This document shows positions 32,614 to 39,617 of a stretch of 64,000 nt of DNA, piece after piece. The DNA comes from Desulfatibacillum aliphaticivorans DSM 15576 (GTDB lineage: Bacteria; Desulfobacterota; Desulfobacteria; Desulfobacterales; Desulfatibacillaceae), in NCBI RefSeq assembly GCF_000429905.1, contig NZ_AUCT01000006.1, forward strand, positions 124,001-188,000, read 5' to 3'. Every line of letters starts with the position of its first letter. The stretch's first letter is position 1. The position numbers and the translations under genes are program-made. The notes below the pieces were generated by a model. That model ran no database searches. It was not told the DNA's origin and saw nothing but the letters and a program-made list of their open reading frames with translations.

Positions 32614-35600
32614 CTACCAGACGTCGATGTTGGGCCGCTTTTTGCCCTGGCGCTTTTCCGGCTTGGGCATGGAATGAAAGCCCCGCATGATCCAGGCCCT
32701 GGTTTCCGCCGGATCGATCACCCCGTCGATTTCCAGAAATGAAGCCATGTTGGTGGCCTTGCCGTGCTCGTAGGCGGCGGCGACCATGGTTTCGAACAAG
32801 GCCTGCTTCTCCTTGGGATCGTCCACGGCGTCCAGTTCCTTTTTGAATCCCAGGCGCACGGCGCCCTCCAGGCCCATGCCGCCGAACTCGCCTGTGGGCC
32901 AGGCAATGTTGAACACCGGGCTGTGATACCCCCCGCCCACCATGGCCATGGCGCCCAGGCCGTAGCCTTTGCGCAGCACCACGGAAAACAGGGGGATGGT
33001 CACGCTGGCGCCCGTGTTGAACATCCGGCAGAAGTGGCGCACCTGGGCGGTCTTTTCCGCCTCCGGCCCCACCATAAAGCCGGGCGTGTCGGAAAGGGCG
33101 ATCATGGGGATGTCAAAGGCGTCGCAAAGCTGCATGAACCTGGCAGCCTTGTCCGCGGCGTCCGCGTCGATGGCCCCGCCCAAATGCATGGAGTTGTTTG
33201 CGGTCAGGCCGAAGGGCTGGCCTTCCATGCGCACCAGAGCGGTGAGGATACCCACGCCGAAATCACGCCTGAGTTCCAGCACCGACCCTTCATCGGCCAG
33301 GGTGTGAACCACTTTGCGAATGTCGTAGGACCGAAGCCGGTTTTCCGGGATGCATCTGCGCAAAAGCCTTTGATCCGCACAATTCCATTCATCCACCGCG
33401 CCCTGGAAGTAGGAAAGATATTGCTTGGCCGCTTCCACCGCGTGAAATTCGTCCTCCGCCACGATGTCCACCACTCCGTTGGGGGATTGGATTTCGATGG
33501 GGCCGATTTCGTCGGGATGGCAAACGCCCAGGCCGCCGCCTTCGATCATGGCCGGGCCGCCCATGCCGATATTGGAGTATTTTGCGGCGATGATCACGTC
33601 GCAGCAGCCCAAAAGAGCCGCATTGCCGGCAAAGCAGCGGCCGGAAACCACGCCCACCACCGGCGCCAGGCCGCTCAGCCCGGCGAACTCGGTAAAGGTG
33701 TGCAAGTCCAGCCCCGCCACGGTCAGGGTCATGGCGTCCACGTCGCCGGGCCGGCCTCCGCCGCCTTCGGCAAAAAGCACCAGGGGCAGCTTCCAGTCTC
33801 TGGCCAGGCTCAGCATGCGGTCCGTCTTTTTATGGTTGAATAGTCCCTGGGTTCCGGCCAGGACCGTAAAGTCGTAGGCCAGCACCGCGCACCGGGCCTG
33901 ATCCGGGCCGAACAAATCGCCGTTGATAGCGCCAATGCCTGTAATCATGCCGTCGGCCGGAGTGCGCTCCCTAAGTTGATCCGGCGTAAATCGCGTGCGC
34001 TGTGCCGCGAGGGCCAGCGCCCCGTATTCAATAAAGCTGCCAGGATCGGTCAGATGGTCGATGTTTTCCCGGGCGGTGCGCTGCCCGGTCTTTCTGCGGC
34101 GCTCCACCGCCAGGGGCCGGGCTTCGTCCATAAGCGCCTTGTGACGCTCCAGAACCTCGGCCAGATCCGGGCGGATGGCGTCCAGGTCCGCGTCCTGCTC
34201 GCTTTCCCGGCCGGCGGCGTCCACGTCCATGGGCTCCACAAACATCAAGGGCTGGCATTCGGCCAGGGTTTCGCCCGGCTCCGAGCAAATCCAGCGCACC
34301 AGACCGCTCACCGGCGCCTTGATCAGATGCTGCATTTTCATGGCTTCCAAAATGGCCACGGCCTGACCCTCACAAACCATGTCGCCTTCCGCGGCCTCAA
34401 ACTGCACCACAGTCCCCTGCATGGGCGCTTCCACAGGCTCCGTGTTTTCCGGCCCCTGAACCTCCTTAAAGCGAACCACGCTTCCGGCCATGAAGGAGTG
34501 TTCCTTTGGGGACTTAAAATACAATTGCGGATGCCCGGCATTTTCCATATTGGCCAGGGTTGCCAAGTTGCCTTCGATAAACCGGGTGCTGATTTGGTTG
34601 CTCGTCACGTCCGGGTGAATCAGCAGATTTTGCAGCAGGGGGACGTTGGCGGCGACGCCGTCAATACGGAACTCGCACAAGGCCCGGTACGCCTTGGCCG
34701 TTGCGTCGGAAAAACTCCGCGACCGGGAATGCACGGTCAACTTGGCCAGCAAGGAGTCGAAATTGGGATTGATTTCATATCCCGGATATCCCGCTGCATC
34801 CACGCGCACACCGGGCCCCGTCGGGGGGCAGAAACTCTCCAGGCGCCCGCCGGAAGGGCGCACTTCGCCGTTTTCCAAAATGGTTTCCGCATTGATGCGG
34901 CATTGCAGGGCGTATCCCAACGGCGCGGGAACGTCCTTTTGCTCCAGCCCCAGATCCGCAAGGGTTTGGCCGGCCGCAATACGGATTTGAGCCTGGACCA
35001 GATCCACACCCGTGACTTCCTCGGTGACCGTATGCTCCACCTGCAAGCGGGGATTCACTTCCATGAAGAAAAAGGAGCCTTCCTGAGTTTCGGCGTCCGC
35101 GTCCACCAGAAATTCAAAGGTGGCCAGGCTTTTCAATTTGACCTTTTCCGCCATTTTCAGCGCGGCATTCACCAGCAGGCCGCGCAGCTCCTGGGTTAAA
35201 GCCGGGCTGGGGGCGAATTCCACTACTTTCTGGTTGCGCCGCTGCAGGCTGCATTCACGCTCCCAAAAATGGCTCACCGCGCCGGTTCCGTCGCCTATGA
35301 CCTGGATTTCAATATGCCGGGCCCGGGGGATCAGGCGCTCCACGTATAGATCGCCGGCGCCAAAGGCCGCCTGGGCTTCGGATCGGCAAATGCTGTACGC
35401 CTCCTCCAGCCCGGCGGAATCGTAAACCGGACGCATGCCCCTGCCGCCCCCGCCGGAAACCGCCTTGATCATCACCGCCCCGTCTTTTCCCAGGCCGTTC
35501 ATGAAGGACCGGACCTCATCCAAAGAGGTCCCGCCCATGGTCCCGGGCAGCAGGGGAACGCCGCATTCCTTGGCCAACAGCCGGGCCTGGGTTTTGTCTC

Positions 35601-35937
35601 CAAACAGGCGCAGATTCTCCGGCGACGGCCCGATGAATACAAGACCAGCTTCAGCGCATTTTGCAGCAAATTCCGGATTTTCACTTAAAAACCCGTAGCC
35701 GGGATGAATGGCCGTGCACCCCGTTTTTTGGGCGGCGGTCAATATGGCGTCCATGTTCAGATAGGCGGCCGCTCCTCTGCCGTTCAAAGCAATGGCTTCG
35801 TCCGCCATGCGGATATGCAGGGAGGCGCCGTCGTCCTGGGAGTAAACCGCAACCGTGGGGATATTCAATTCGTTGGCTGCGCGAAAAATGCGAACGGCGA
35901 TTTCGCCTCTGTTCGCCGCAAGGATTTTTAGGGGCAT
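32614..35937 (-). CDS. Single-chain biotin-dependent acyl-CoA carboxylase
   Basis: An 1107-residue protein carrying all parts of a biotin carboxylase on one chain. Residues 1-450 form biotin carboxylase (AANRGEIAVRIFRAA, HPGYGFLSENPEFA, GGGGRGMRPVYD, FMEVNPRLQVEHTVTEEVTG). A linker and biotin carrier follow, with the biotin Lys in EAMKM near residue 533. From about 630 it is a carboxyltransferase (LTDPGSFIEYGALA, DTPGFMVGPEAEKTA, EFGGMGLEGAVRLG). This order matches the single-chain long-chain acyl-CoA carboxylases described in mycobacteria. It would carboxylate an acyl-CoA using ATP and bicarbonate; the chain length is not readable. AGGAAAGGAAG precedes ATG 35937, and a perfect palindrome lies about 90 bp upstream. 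Confidence 0.92.
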   Translation of the reverse strand: MPLKILAANRGEIAVRIFRAANELNIPTVAVYSQDDGASLHIRMADEAIALNGRGAAAYLNMDAILTAAQKTGCTAIHPGYGFLSENPEFAAKCAEAGLVFIGPSPENLRLFGDKTQARLLAKECGVPLLPGTMGGTSLDEVRSFMNGLGKDGAVMIKAVSGGGGRGMRPVYDSAGLEEAYSICRSEAQAAFGAGDLYVERLIPRARHIEIQVIGDGTGAVSHFWERECSLQRRNQKVVEFAPSPALTQELRGLLVNAALKMAEKVKLKSLATFEFLVDADAETQEGSFFFMEVNPRLQVEHTVTEEVTGVDLVQAQIRIAAGQTLADLGLEQKDVPAPLGYALQCRINAETILENGEVRPSGGRLESFCPPTGPGVRVDAAGYPGYEINPNFDSLLAKLTVHSRSRSFSDATAKAYRALCEFRIDGVAANVPLLQNLLIHPDVTSNQISTRFIEGNLATLANMENAGHPQLYFKSPKEHSFMAGSVVRFKEVQGPENTEPVEAPMQGTVVQFEAAEGDMVCEGQAVAILEAMKMQHLIKAPVSGLVRWICSEPGETLAECQPLMFVEPMDVDAAGRESEQDADLDAIRPDLAEVLERHKALMDEARPLAVERRRKTGQRTARENIDHLTDPGSFIEYGALALAAQRTRFTPDQLRERTPADGMITGIGAINGDLFGPDQARCAVLAYDFTVLAGTQGLFNHKKTDRMLSLARDWKLPLVLFAEGGGGRPGDVDAMTLTVAGLDLHTFTEFAGLSGLAPVVGVVSGRCFAGNAALLGCCDVIIAAKYSNIGMGGPAMIEGGGLGVCHPDEIGPIEIQSPNGVVDIVAEDEFHAVEAAKQYLSYFQGAVDEWNCADQRLLRRCIPENRLRSYDIRKVVHTLADEGSVLELRRDFGVGILTALVRMEGQPFGLTANNSMHLGGAIDADAADKAARFMQLCDAFDIPMIALSDTPGFMVGPEAEKTAQVRHFCRMFNTGASVTIPLFSVVLRKGYGLGAMAMVGGGYHSPVFNIAWPTGEFGGMGLEGAVRLGFKKELDAVDDPKEKQALFETMVAAAYEHGKATNMASFLEIDGVIDPAETRAWIMRGFHSMPKPEKRQGKKRPNIDVW

Positions 35938-36025
35938 CTGAATTTCGCTTCCTTTCCTGACAGGGAGATCAACTTCGGCTTTATGATTGATTGATGTCTT
36001 TTGTAGGACTTTTCAGGCATGATGC

Positions 36026-36044
36026 AACCTGTATTCTACAGGTT
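36026..36044. promoter_or_regulatory. Candidate operator: perfect inverted repeat AACCTGTA-TTC-TACAGGTT
   Basis: Two 8-base arms match perfectly around a 3-base centre, 89 bp before the carboxylase start. The size and symmetry fit a dimeric repressor site. It is not LexA-like, because the CTG...CAG spacing is 7 bases rather than 10. No regulator gene is adjacent. Confidence 0.45.
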
Positions 36045-36107
36045 TACACGACTGGGGAAAACCTTTTTCTTGGCTTCGGCGTGGATCAAGCCCCCGGAAA
36101 TTTCAGC

Positions 36108-36136
36108 TTGACAGAGAATTCCGTGCGGTTTATGAG
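36108..36136 (+). promoter_or_regulatory. Possible promoter upstream of the micro-ORF and rtcB
   Basis: A perfect TTGACA (36108-36113) is followed after 17 bases by TATGAG (36131-36136). The -10 hexamer is weak. It would give a long leader of about 300 bases before rtcB that contains the micro-ORF and the hairpin. Confidence 0.3.
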
Positions 36137-36203
36137 AGCCTTCCGCGCCTGGAGTCGATTCGGGCTTACCTTTAACTTTTTTCTTCAACACAAGGAGGCG
36201 ACC

Positions 36204-36257
36204 ATGATTGCACATAATTCTTCCAAGACCATGGCAGGCCTCCGTCCAGCCGCATAA
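36204..36257 (+). CDS. Micro-ORF (17 codons) with strong Shine-Dalgarno
   Basis: AAGGAGG ends six bases before an ATG that opens a 17-codon frame encoding MIAHNSSKTMAGLRPAA. This is one of the best ribosome binding sites in the window, yet it serves no known gene. It could be a leader peptide for rtcB about 190 bp downstream, an independent small protein, or the surviving start of a lost gene. Translation is not shown. Confidence 0.35.
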   Translation: MIAHNSSKTMAGLRPAA

Positions 36258-36323
36258 GTTTTCCCAATTCGGTTGGCCCGGCCTTTACAAATATCTCATT
36301 TATATTAGATAGTTCTGTATGCA

Positions 36324-36344
36324 TTCCCACGCAAAGCATGGGAA
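36324..36344. repeat. Small hairpin element TTCCCA...TGGGAA
   Basis: TTCCCACGC and GCATGGGAA fold around an AAA loop with one mismatch, flanked by GCA and CGAG. From memory, similar short palindromes are dispersed in many bacterial genomes; only one copy was noticed here. It lies about 100 bp before rtcB. Confidence 0.4.
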
Positions 36345-36445
36345 CGAGTAACTGCGTCCAAGCAGATCTGAGCCATTCGCCTTTGGCGCTATTGGTGGAA
36401 TGGGACGCCTGCGGAGCTAATAAACAAAATGTACAGGAAAACTGC

Positions 36446-37591
36446 ATGATTATATTAAACGAAGCATCGCCCAGGGTGGTTTTATGCGTCAGCAGCAAGG
36501 ATCAGGTGGAAGGCGAGGCCCTGGCTCAGCTTATGTCCGGCGCCAATCTGCCGGGCGTGGTGCACGCTGCGGGGCTGGCTGACATCCATCCAGGCATGGG
36601 CCTGCCTGTGGGCGCGGCCTATCTCATGGAAAACATGGTGTATCCGCATATTCCAGGCACGGATGCCGGTTGCGGCGTGGGCCTGTGGAAAACCAGCCTC
36701 AAGCCCGGCAAGATCAACCTGGATCGCTGGAGCAAAAAGCTGAACGGCCTGGACGATCCCTGGGACGGGGATACGCTGGAATGGCTGGCTGAATTCGGCG
36801 TGGAAGCTGACGAACCCGATCCCGGTCTGGGAACTATCGGCGGCGGCAACCATTTTGCGGAGTTGCAGCAAATAGACCAGGTTTTGGACGCTGACAGGCT
36901 GAAGGACCTGGGCCTGAAAAAGCGGGACGTGGTCCTGCTGGTCCATACGGGATCAAGAGGCCTGGGCAGCGCCTTGTTTTGGGAGTATGCCAACGAAGGC
37001 GGCGCACAGGGCCTTCCGGGAGACTCCGAGCAGGCCGGACAGTTTATGAAAAAACACGCAAGGGCCTTGGACTGGGGCCGGGCCAACCGGGCTTTGGTCG
37101 CGCGGCGTTTTTTATCCTGTCTGAGCGCCAAGGAAAGCCTTATCGCGGACGTTCGCCACAACTCAGTAGAGAAAATCAACGTGGATGATAGAGAATTCTT
37201 TCTGCACTGGAAAGGCGCGGCCGACGCAACCCAGGGGCCTTTTGTCATTCCGGGATCGCGGGACGCATTCAGCTACCTGGTTGAGCCTGTGGGCGATCAA
37301 AAGGAAAACGCCTTCTCTCTGCCTCACGGGGCGGGCCGAAAATGGCCCCGGGGCCATTGCAAGGCTCGGCTTTCCTCCAAATACGGAAAGAGCGACATGA
37401 CTCACACCAAGCTGGGAGGCCGTGTCATCTGCGAGGACTCCGCCCTGTTGTGGGACGAGGCGCCCCAGGCGTACAAGGACATCGAAAAGGTGATGCAGGA
37501 GCTTGAAACGCACGACATGGCCAGGCCCATCGCCCGGCTGCGGCCCCTCATCACCTACAAGACGAGAAGCAAAAACAGGCAGGGGCGTTAA
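36446..37591 (+). CDS. rtcB: RtcB-family RNA ligase, RtcB2 type (paired with PrfH)
   Basis: A 381-residue RtcB-type ligase that joins RNA ends with 2',3'-cyclic phosphate or 3'-phosphate to 5'-OH, using GTP and Mn2+. Family marks are DIHPGMGLPVGAA (about 47), GTDAGCGVGL (about 71), GGGNHFAELQ (about 132), HTGSRGLG and PHGAGRKWPRG near 293, which carries the His that is guanylylated in RtcB enzymes. The length and the adjacent prfH gene place it in the RtcB2 group, which is reported to reseal cleaved 16S rRNA in damaged ribosomes. ATG 36446 is used (AGGA about 10 bases upstream); the open frame further upstream holds no family residues. prfH follows after 29 bp. Confidence 0.9.
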   Translation: MIILNEASPRVVLCVSSKDQVEGEALAQLMSGANLPGVVHAAGLADIHPGMGLPVGAAYLMENMVYPHIPGTDAGCGVGLWKTSLKPGKINLDRWSKKLNGLDDPWDGDTLEWLAEFGVEADEPDPGLGTIGGGNHFAELQQIDQVLDADRLKDLGLKKRDVVLLVHTGSRGLGSALFWEYANEGGAQGLPGDSEQAGQFMKKHARALDWGRANRALVARRFLSCLSAKESLIADVRHNSVEKINVDDREFFLHWKGAADATQGPFVIPGSRDAFSYLVEPVGDQKENAFSLPHGAGRKWPRGHCKARLSSKYGKSDMTHTKLGGRVICEDSALLWDEAPQAYKDIEKVMQELETHDMARPIARLRPLITYKTRSKNRQGR

Positions 37592-37620
37592 GCCCCAGGC
37601 TTTTTAAGGAAGATACTATT

Positions 37621-38247
37621 TTGAAGAAATACGCGACCATCACATCCGGCCGCGGCCCGGCGGAATGCCAGTGGGCAGCGGCACGGGTCAGGGACCGGTT
37701 CGTCAAGGAGGCGGAGGAGCGCAAAATTCCCGTGAAAATTCGGGAAAGCATCCCCGGCGACAACCCCGGAGACATCCGTTCCTGCCTGCTGATTCTGGAC
37801 AGGGAAAAGGCCCGGGATTTTTTAAAATCCTGGGAGGGAACCATCCTGTGGATCGGGCAAAGCCCCTACAGGCCGTATCATAAACGGAAAAACTGGTACG
37901 TGGGGGTGACCGTCGGCGACGCTCCTCCCGGCCGGGACGTAAGCATGGAGGACGTGCGGGTGGACGTCATGCGCGCCAAAGGCCCGGGCGGTCAGCACGT
38001 GAACAAGACTTCCAGCGCCGTACGCATGGTCCACGAGCCCACGGGGATTTCCGCCATGGCGGGCAATCGCCGGAGCCAGGCCAGAAACCGCAGAGAAGCG
38101 GAAAAAATGCTGGAGCGGCGATTGTCCGACCAGCAAATCCAGGCGGAAAAGCAGGACGAAACCGCCAGATGGACCAACCATAACCAATTGGAGCGGGGCA
38201 ATCCGGTCCGCACCTTTGAAGGCAGGAAGTTTCGGGAGCGGAAATAG
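37621..38247 (+). CDS. prfH: Peptide chain release factor homologue PrfH
   Basis: A 208-residue release-factor-like protein lacking the N-terminal domain of RF1 and RF2. The catalytic GGQ (residues 123-125) sits in RAKGPGGQHVNKTSSAVR, the peptidyl-tRNA hydrolysis loop. The C-terminus is basic. The start is TTG 37621, with AAGGAAG about eight bases upstream and the family start KKYATITSG right after. PrfH is known to act with RtcB2: it is reported to recognise ribosomes with a cut decoding centre and release the stalled peptide so that RtcB2 can religate the rRNA. Here the two are 29 bp apart and form a two-gene operon. Confidence 0.92.
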   Translation: MKKYATITSGRGPAECQWAAARVRDRFVKEAEERKIPVKIRESIPGDNPGDIRSCLLILDREKARDFLKSWEGTILWIGQSPYRPYHKRKNWYVGVTVGDAPPGRDVSMEDVRVDVMRAKGPGGQHVNKTSSAVRMVHEPTGISAMAGNRRSQARNRREAEKMLERRLSDQQIQAEKQDETARWTNHNQLERGNPVRTFEGRKFRERK

Positions 38248-38592
38248 CTCCCATCGCCTGACTTTGTCCTTCCTCCATTTCGGGGGAAGGGCAAACTTCC
38301 AGCACCGGCTAAGAATCCTTTGGAAAAGGTTTTGAACAAACAGCCCGAACCCTGATATAAGCATTGCTGCACCTTGTTTGAAACGCACGATTTTGATAGG
38401 CGGCAAAAGCAGTTGAAAACGTTTTCTTGATCAACCCGGGATGTATCGCAAGCCTCCAAGCAAGCCCTTTCCTGCAGCGTCAAGTTGTTGCTCCTGCCTG
38501 CAACCTCATAAGATCGGGTATTTTCTGGTTTCAGTTCCTATTCATGTTGAATGAAGTCGCTGATTGTTCTTTCTGCGCGGGAGTAGCATTAG
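38248..38592. other. Intergenic region after prfH
   Basis: A 345-bp gap. A weak hairpin (CCTTCC/GGAAGG, near 38269-38290) could end the rtcB-prfH message. No credible gene or promoter stands out. Confidence 0.3.
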
Positions 38593-39258
38593 ATGTTCCA
38601 AAAAAGATGTTCGGCTGTACTGGTTTGGGCGTGTGTTGTTTTTTGTCTGTCAGCAAGCGTTGCGTGGGGATTCGAGGGAAAGGTGGTGGGCGTCTCGGAC
38701 GGAGACACCATCAAGGTTCTCGATCACGGCAAAATGGTCAAGATCAGGATTTATGGGGTGGACGCCCCGGAAAAAAAGCAGGCTTTCGGAGTGAAGGCCA
38801 GGGAATTCACCCAATCCCTGGTCGCGGGAAAAATCGTTCGGGTGGAGCCCCAGGATACGGACCGATACGGCCGGATCGTAGGCATGGTCTACACGCTTGA
38901 CGGCCGGTGTCTGAACGAGGAAATCGTCAAGGCGGGCTTCGCCTGGGTGTACAACCAATATTGCAAGCAGGATTTCTGCCCGGATTGGCGGAGCTTTCAG
39001 GCTTCGGCCAAGGCCGGGCGCATGGGATTGTGGGCTGACCCCGAACCCATGGCGCCCTGGGACTATCGCCGCAGCGGCAAAAAACTGGTCGCCTCCAAAA
39101 CGGCGCCTGCCGGGGCCTATTCGGGCAACGTGAAGTCCGGCGTGTTCCACGCTCCGGGATGCAAATACCACGATTGCAAGAATTGCACGGTATCCTTCCC
39201 CAACCGGAACGCAGCCATTCAGGCCGGATACCGCCCTTGCGGGCTCTGCAATCCCTGA
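38593..39258 (+). CDS. Secreted thermonuclease-family protein with C-terminal cysteine-rich module
   Basis: A 221-residue protein. A signal peptide (1-26, ending SVAWG) precedes a staphylococcal-nuclease fold: GKVVGVSDGDTIKVL, IYGVDAPE, and RYGRIVGMVY with the catalytic-type Arg and Asp. It probably cuts DNA or RNA outside the cytoplasm with Ca2+. The last ~45 residues (FHAPGCKYHDCKNC, CGLCNP) form a Cys/His module like that found after Ada or other nuclease domains, and may bind zinc. The ribosome binding site is weak. It is 345 bp after prfH, so not clearly part of that operon. Confidence 0.88.
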   Translation: MFQKRCSAVLVWACVVFCLSASVAWGFEGKVVGVSDGDTIKVLDHGKMVKIRIYGVDAPEKKQAFGVKAREFTQSLVAGKIVRVEPQDTDRYGRIVGMVYTLDGRCLNEEIVKAGFAWVYNQYCKQDFCPDWRSFQASAKAGRMGLWADPEPMAPWDYRRSGKKLVASKTAPAGAYSGNVKSGVFHAPGCKYHDCKNCTVSFPNRNAAIQAGYRPCGLCNP

Positions 39259-39617
39259 TACGATTGCTTATTGCGGAATAAATTTGAAGGCGGGCCGTTG
39301 CGCTTGCCCTAGTCGCACGGCTTTGGGGGCAGGGCGGCGGGAATCAGGATGGATACCTCTCCATTGCTGAACCTGACGGCTTCCCCGTCTTGCACAACAC
39401 TCCCGCCTGTAATCCATGGCACGGTTTTTCAAACAAAAAGTTGTCATGATGGAAAGGGGCATGTTAACAATGAGTTATCATGTTCAATTAGATAGACTCA
39501 TTCTATGTCTGACTGGTTGGCTTGCCTATTGCCATGGGTACAAAAAGCTCGCGAAAAAAGCAAGCAGCCAAGCGATGAATTTGAATTTTTGTTCTGAATC
39601 GTCAGGAGACCAATTCC
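39259..39617. other. Intergenic region with possible gene fragment
   Basis: A 359-bp gap with the short coding-like frame at 39309-39422 on the minus strand. The Shine-Dalgarno for the PocR kinase gene (GGAGA) lies near 39605. A frame from 39416 on the plus strand is AT-rich and not convincing. Confidence 0.4.
39309..39422 (-). pseudogene. Possible gene fragment of 37 codons
   Basis: From GTG 39422 the minus strand reads MPWITGGSVVQDGEAVRFSN and then GEVSILIPAALPPKPCD to a stop. The text is protein-like, with alternating strands and codon choice like neighbouring genes, but it is too short for a family call and is closed off upstream by a stop. It may be the 3' end of a lost gene. Confidence 0.2.

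Larger units (their letters stand above)
35938..36445. other. Divergent intergenic region with palindrome, promoter-like site, micro-ORF and hairpin
   Basis: A 508-bp gap between the carboxylase gene (minus) and rtcB (plus). It contains the perfect inverted repeat at 36026-36044, a TTGACA promoter-like site at 36108-36136, a 17-codon frame with strong Shine-Dalgarno at 36204-36257 and a hairpin at 36324-36344. No larger gene is seen. Confidence 0.5.

Noticed and set aside
36026..36044. LexA/SOS box reading of the palindrome
   Set aside because: The CTG and CAG half-sites are 7 bases apart rather than the 10 of gammaproteobacterial LexA boxes, and no SOS gene is adjacent.
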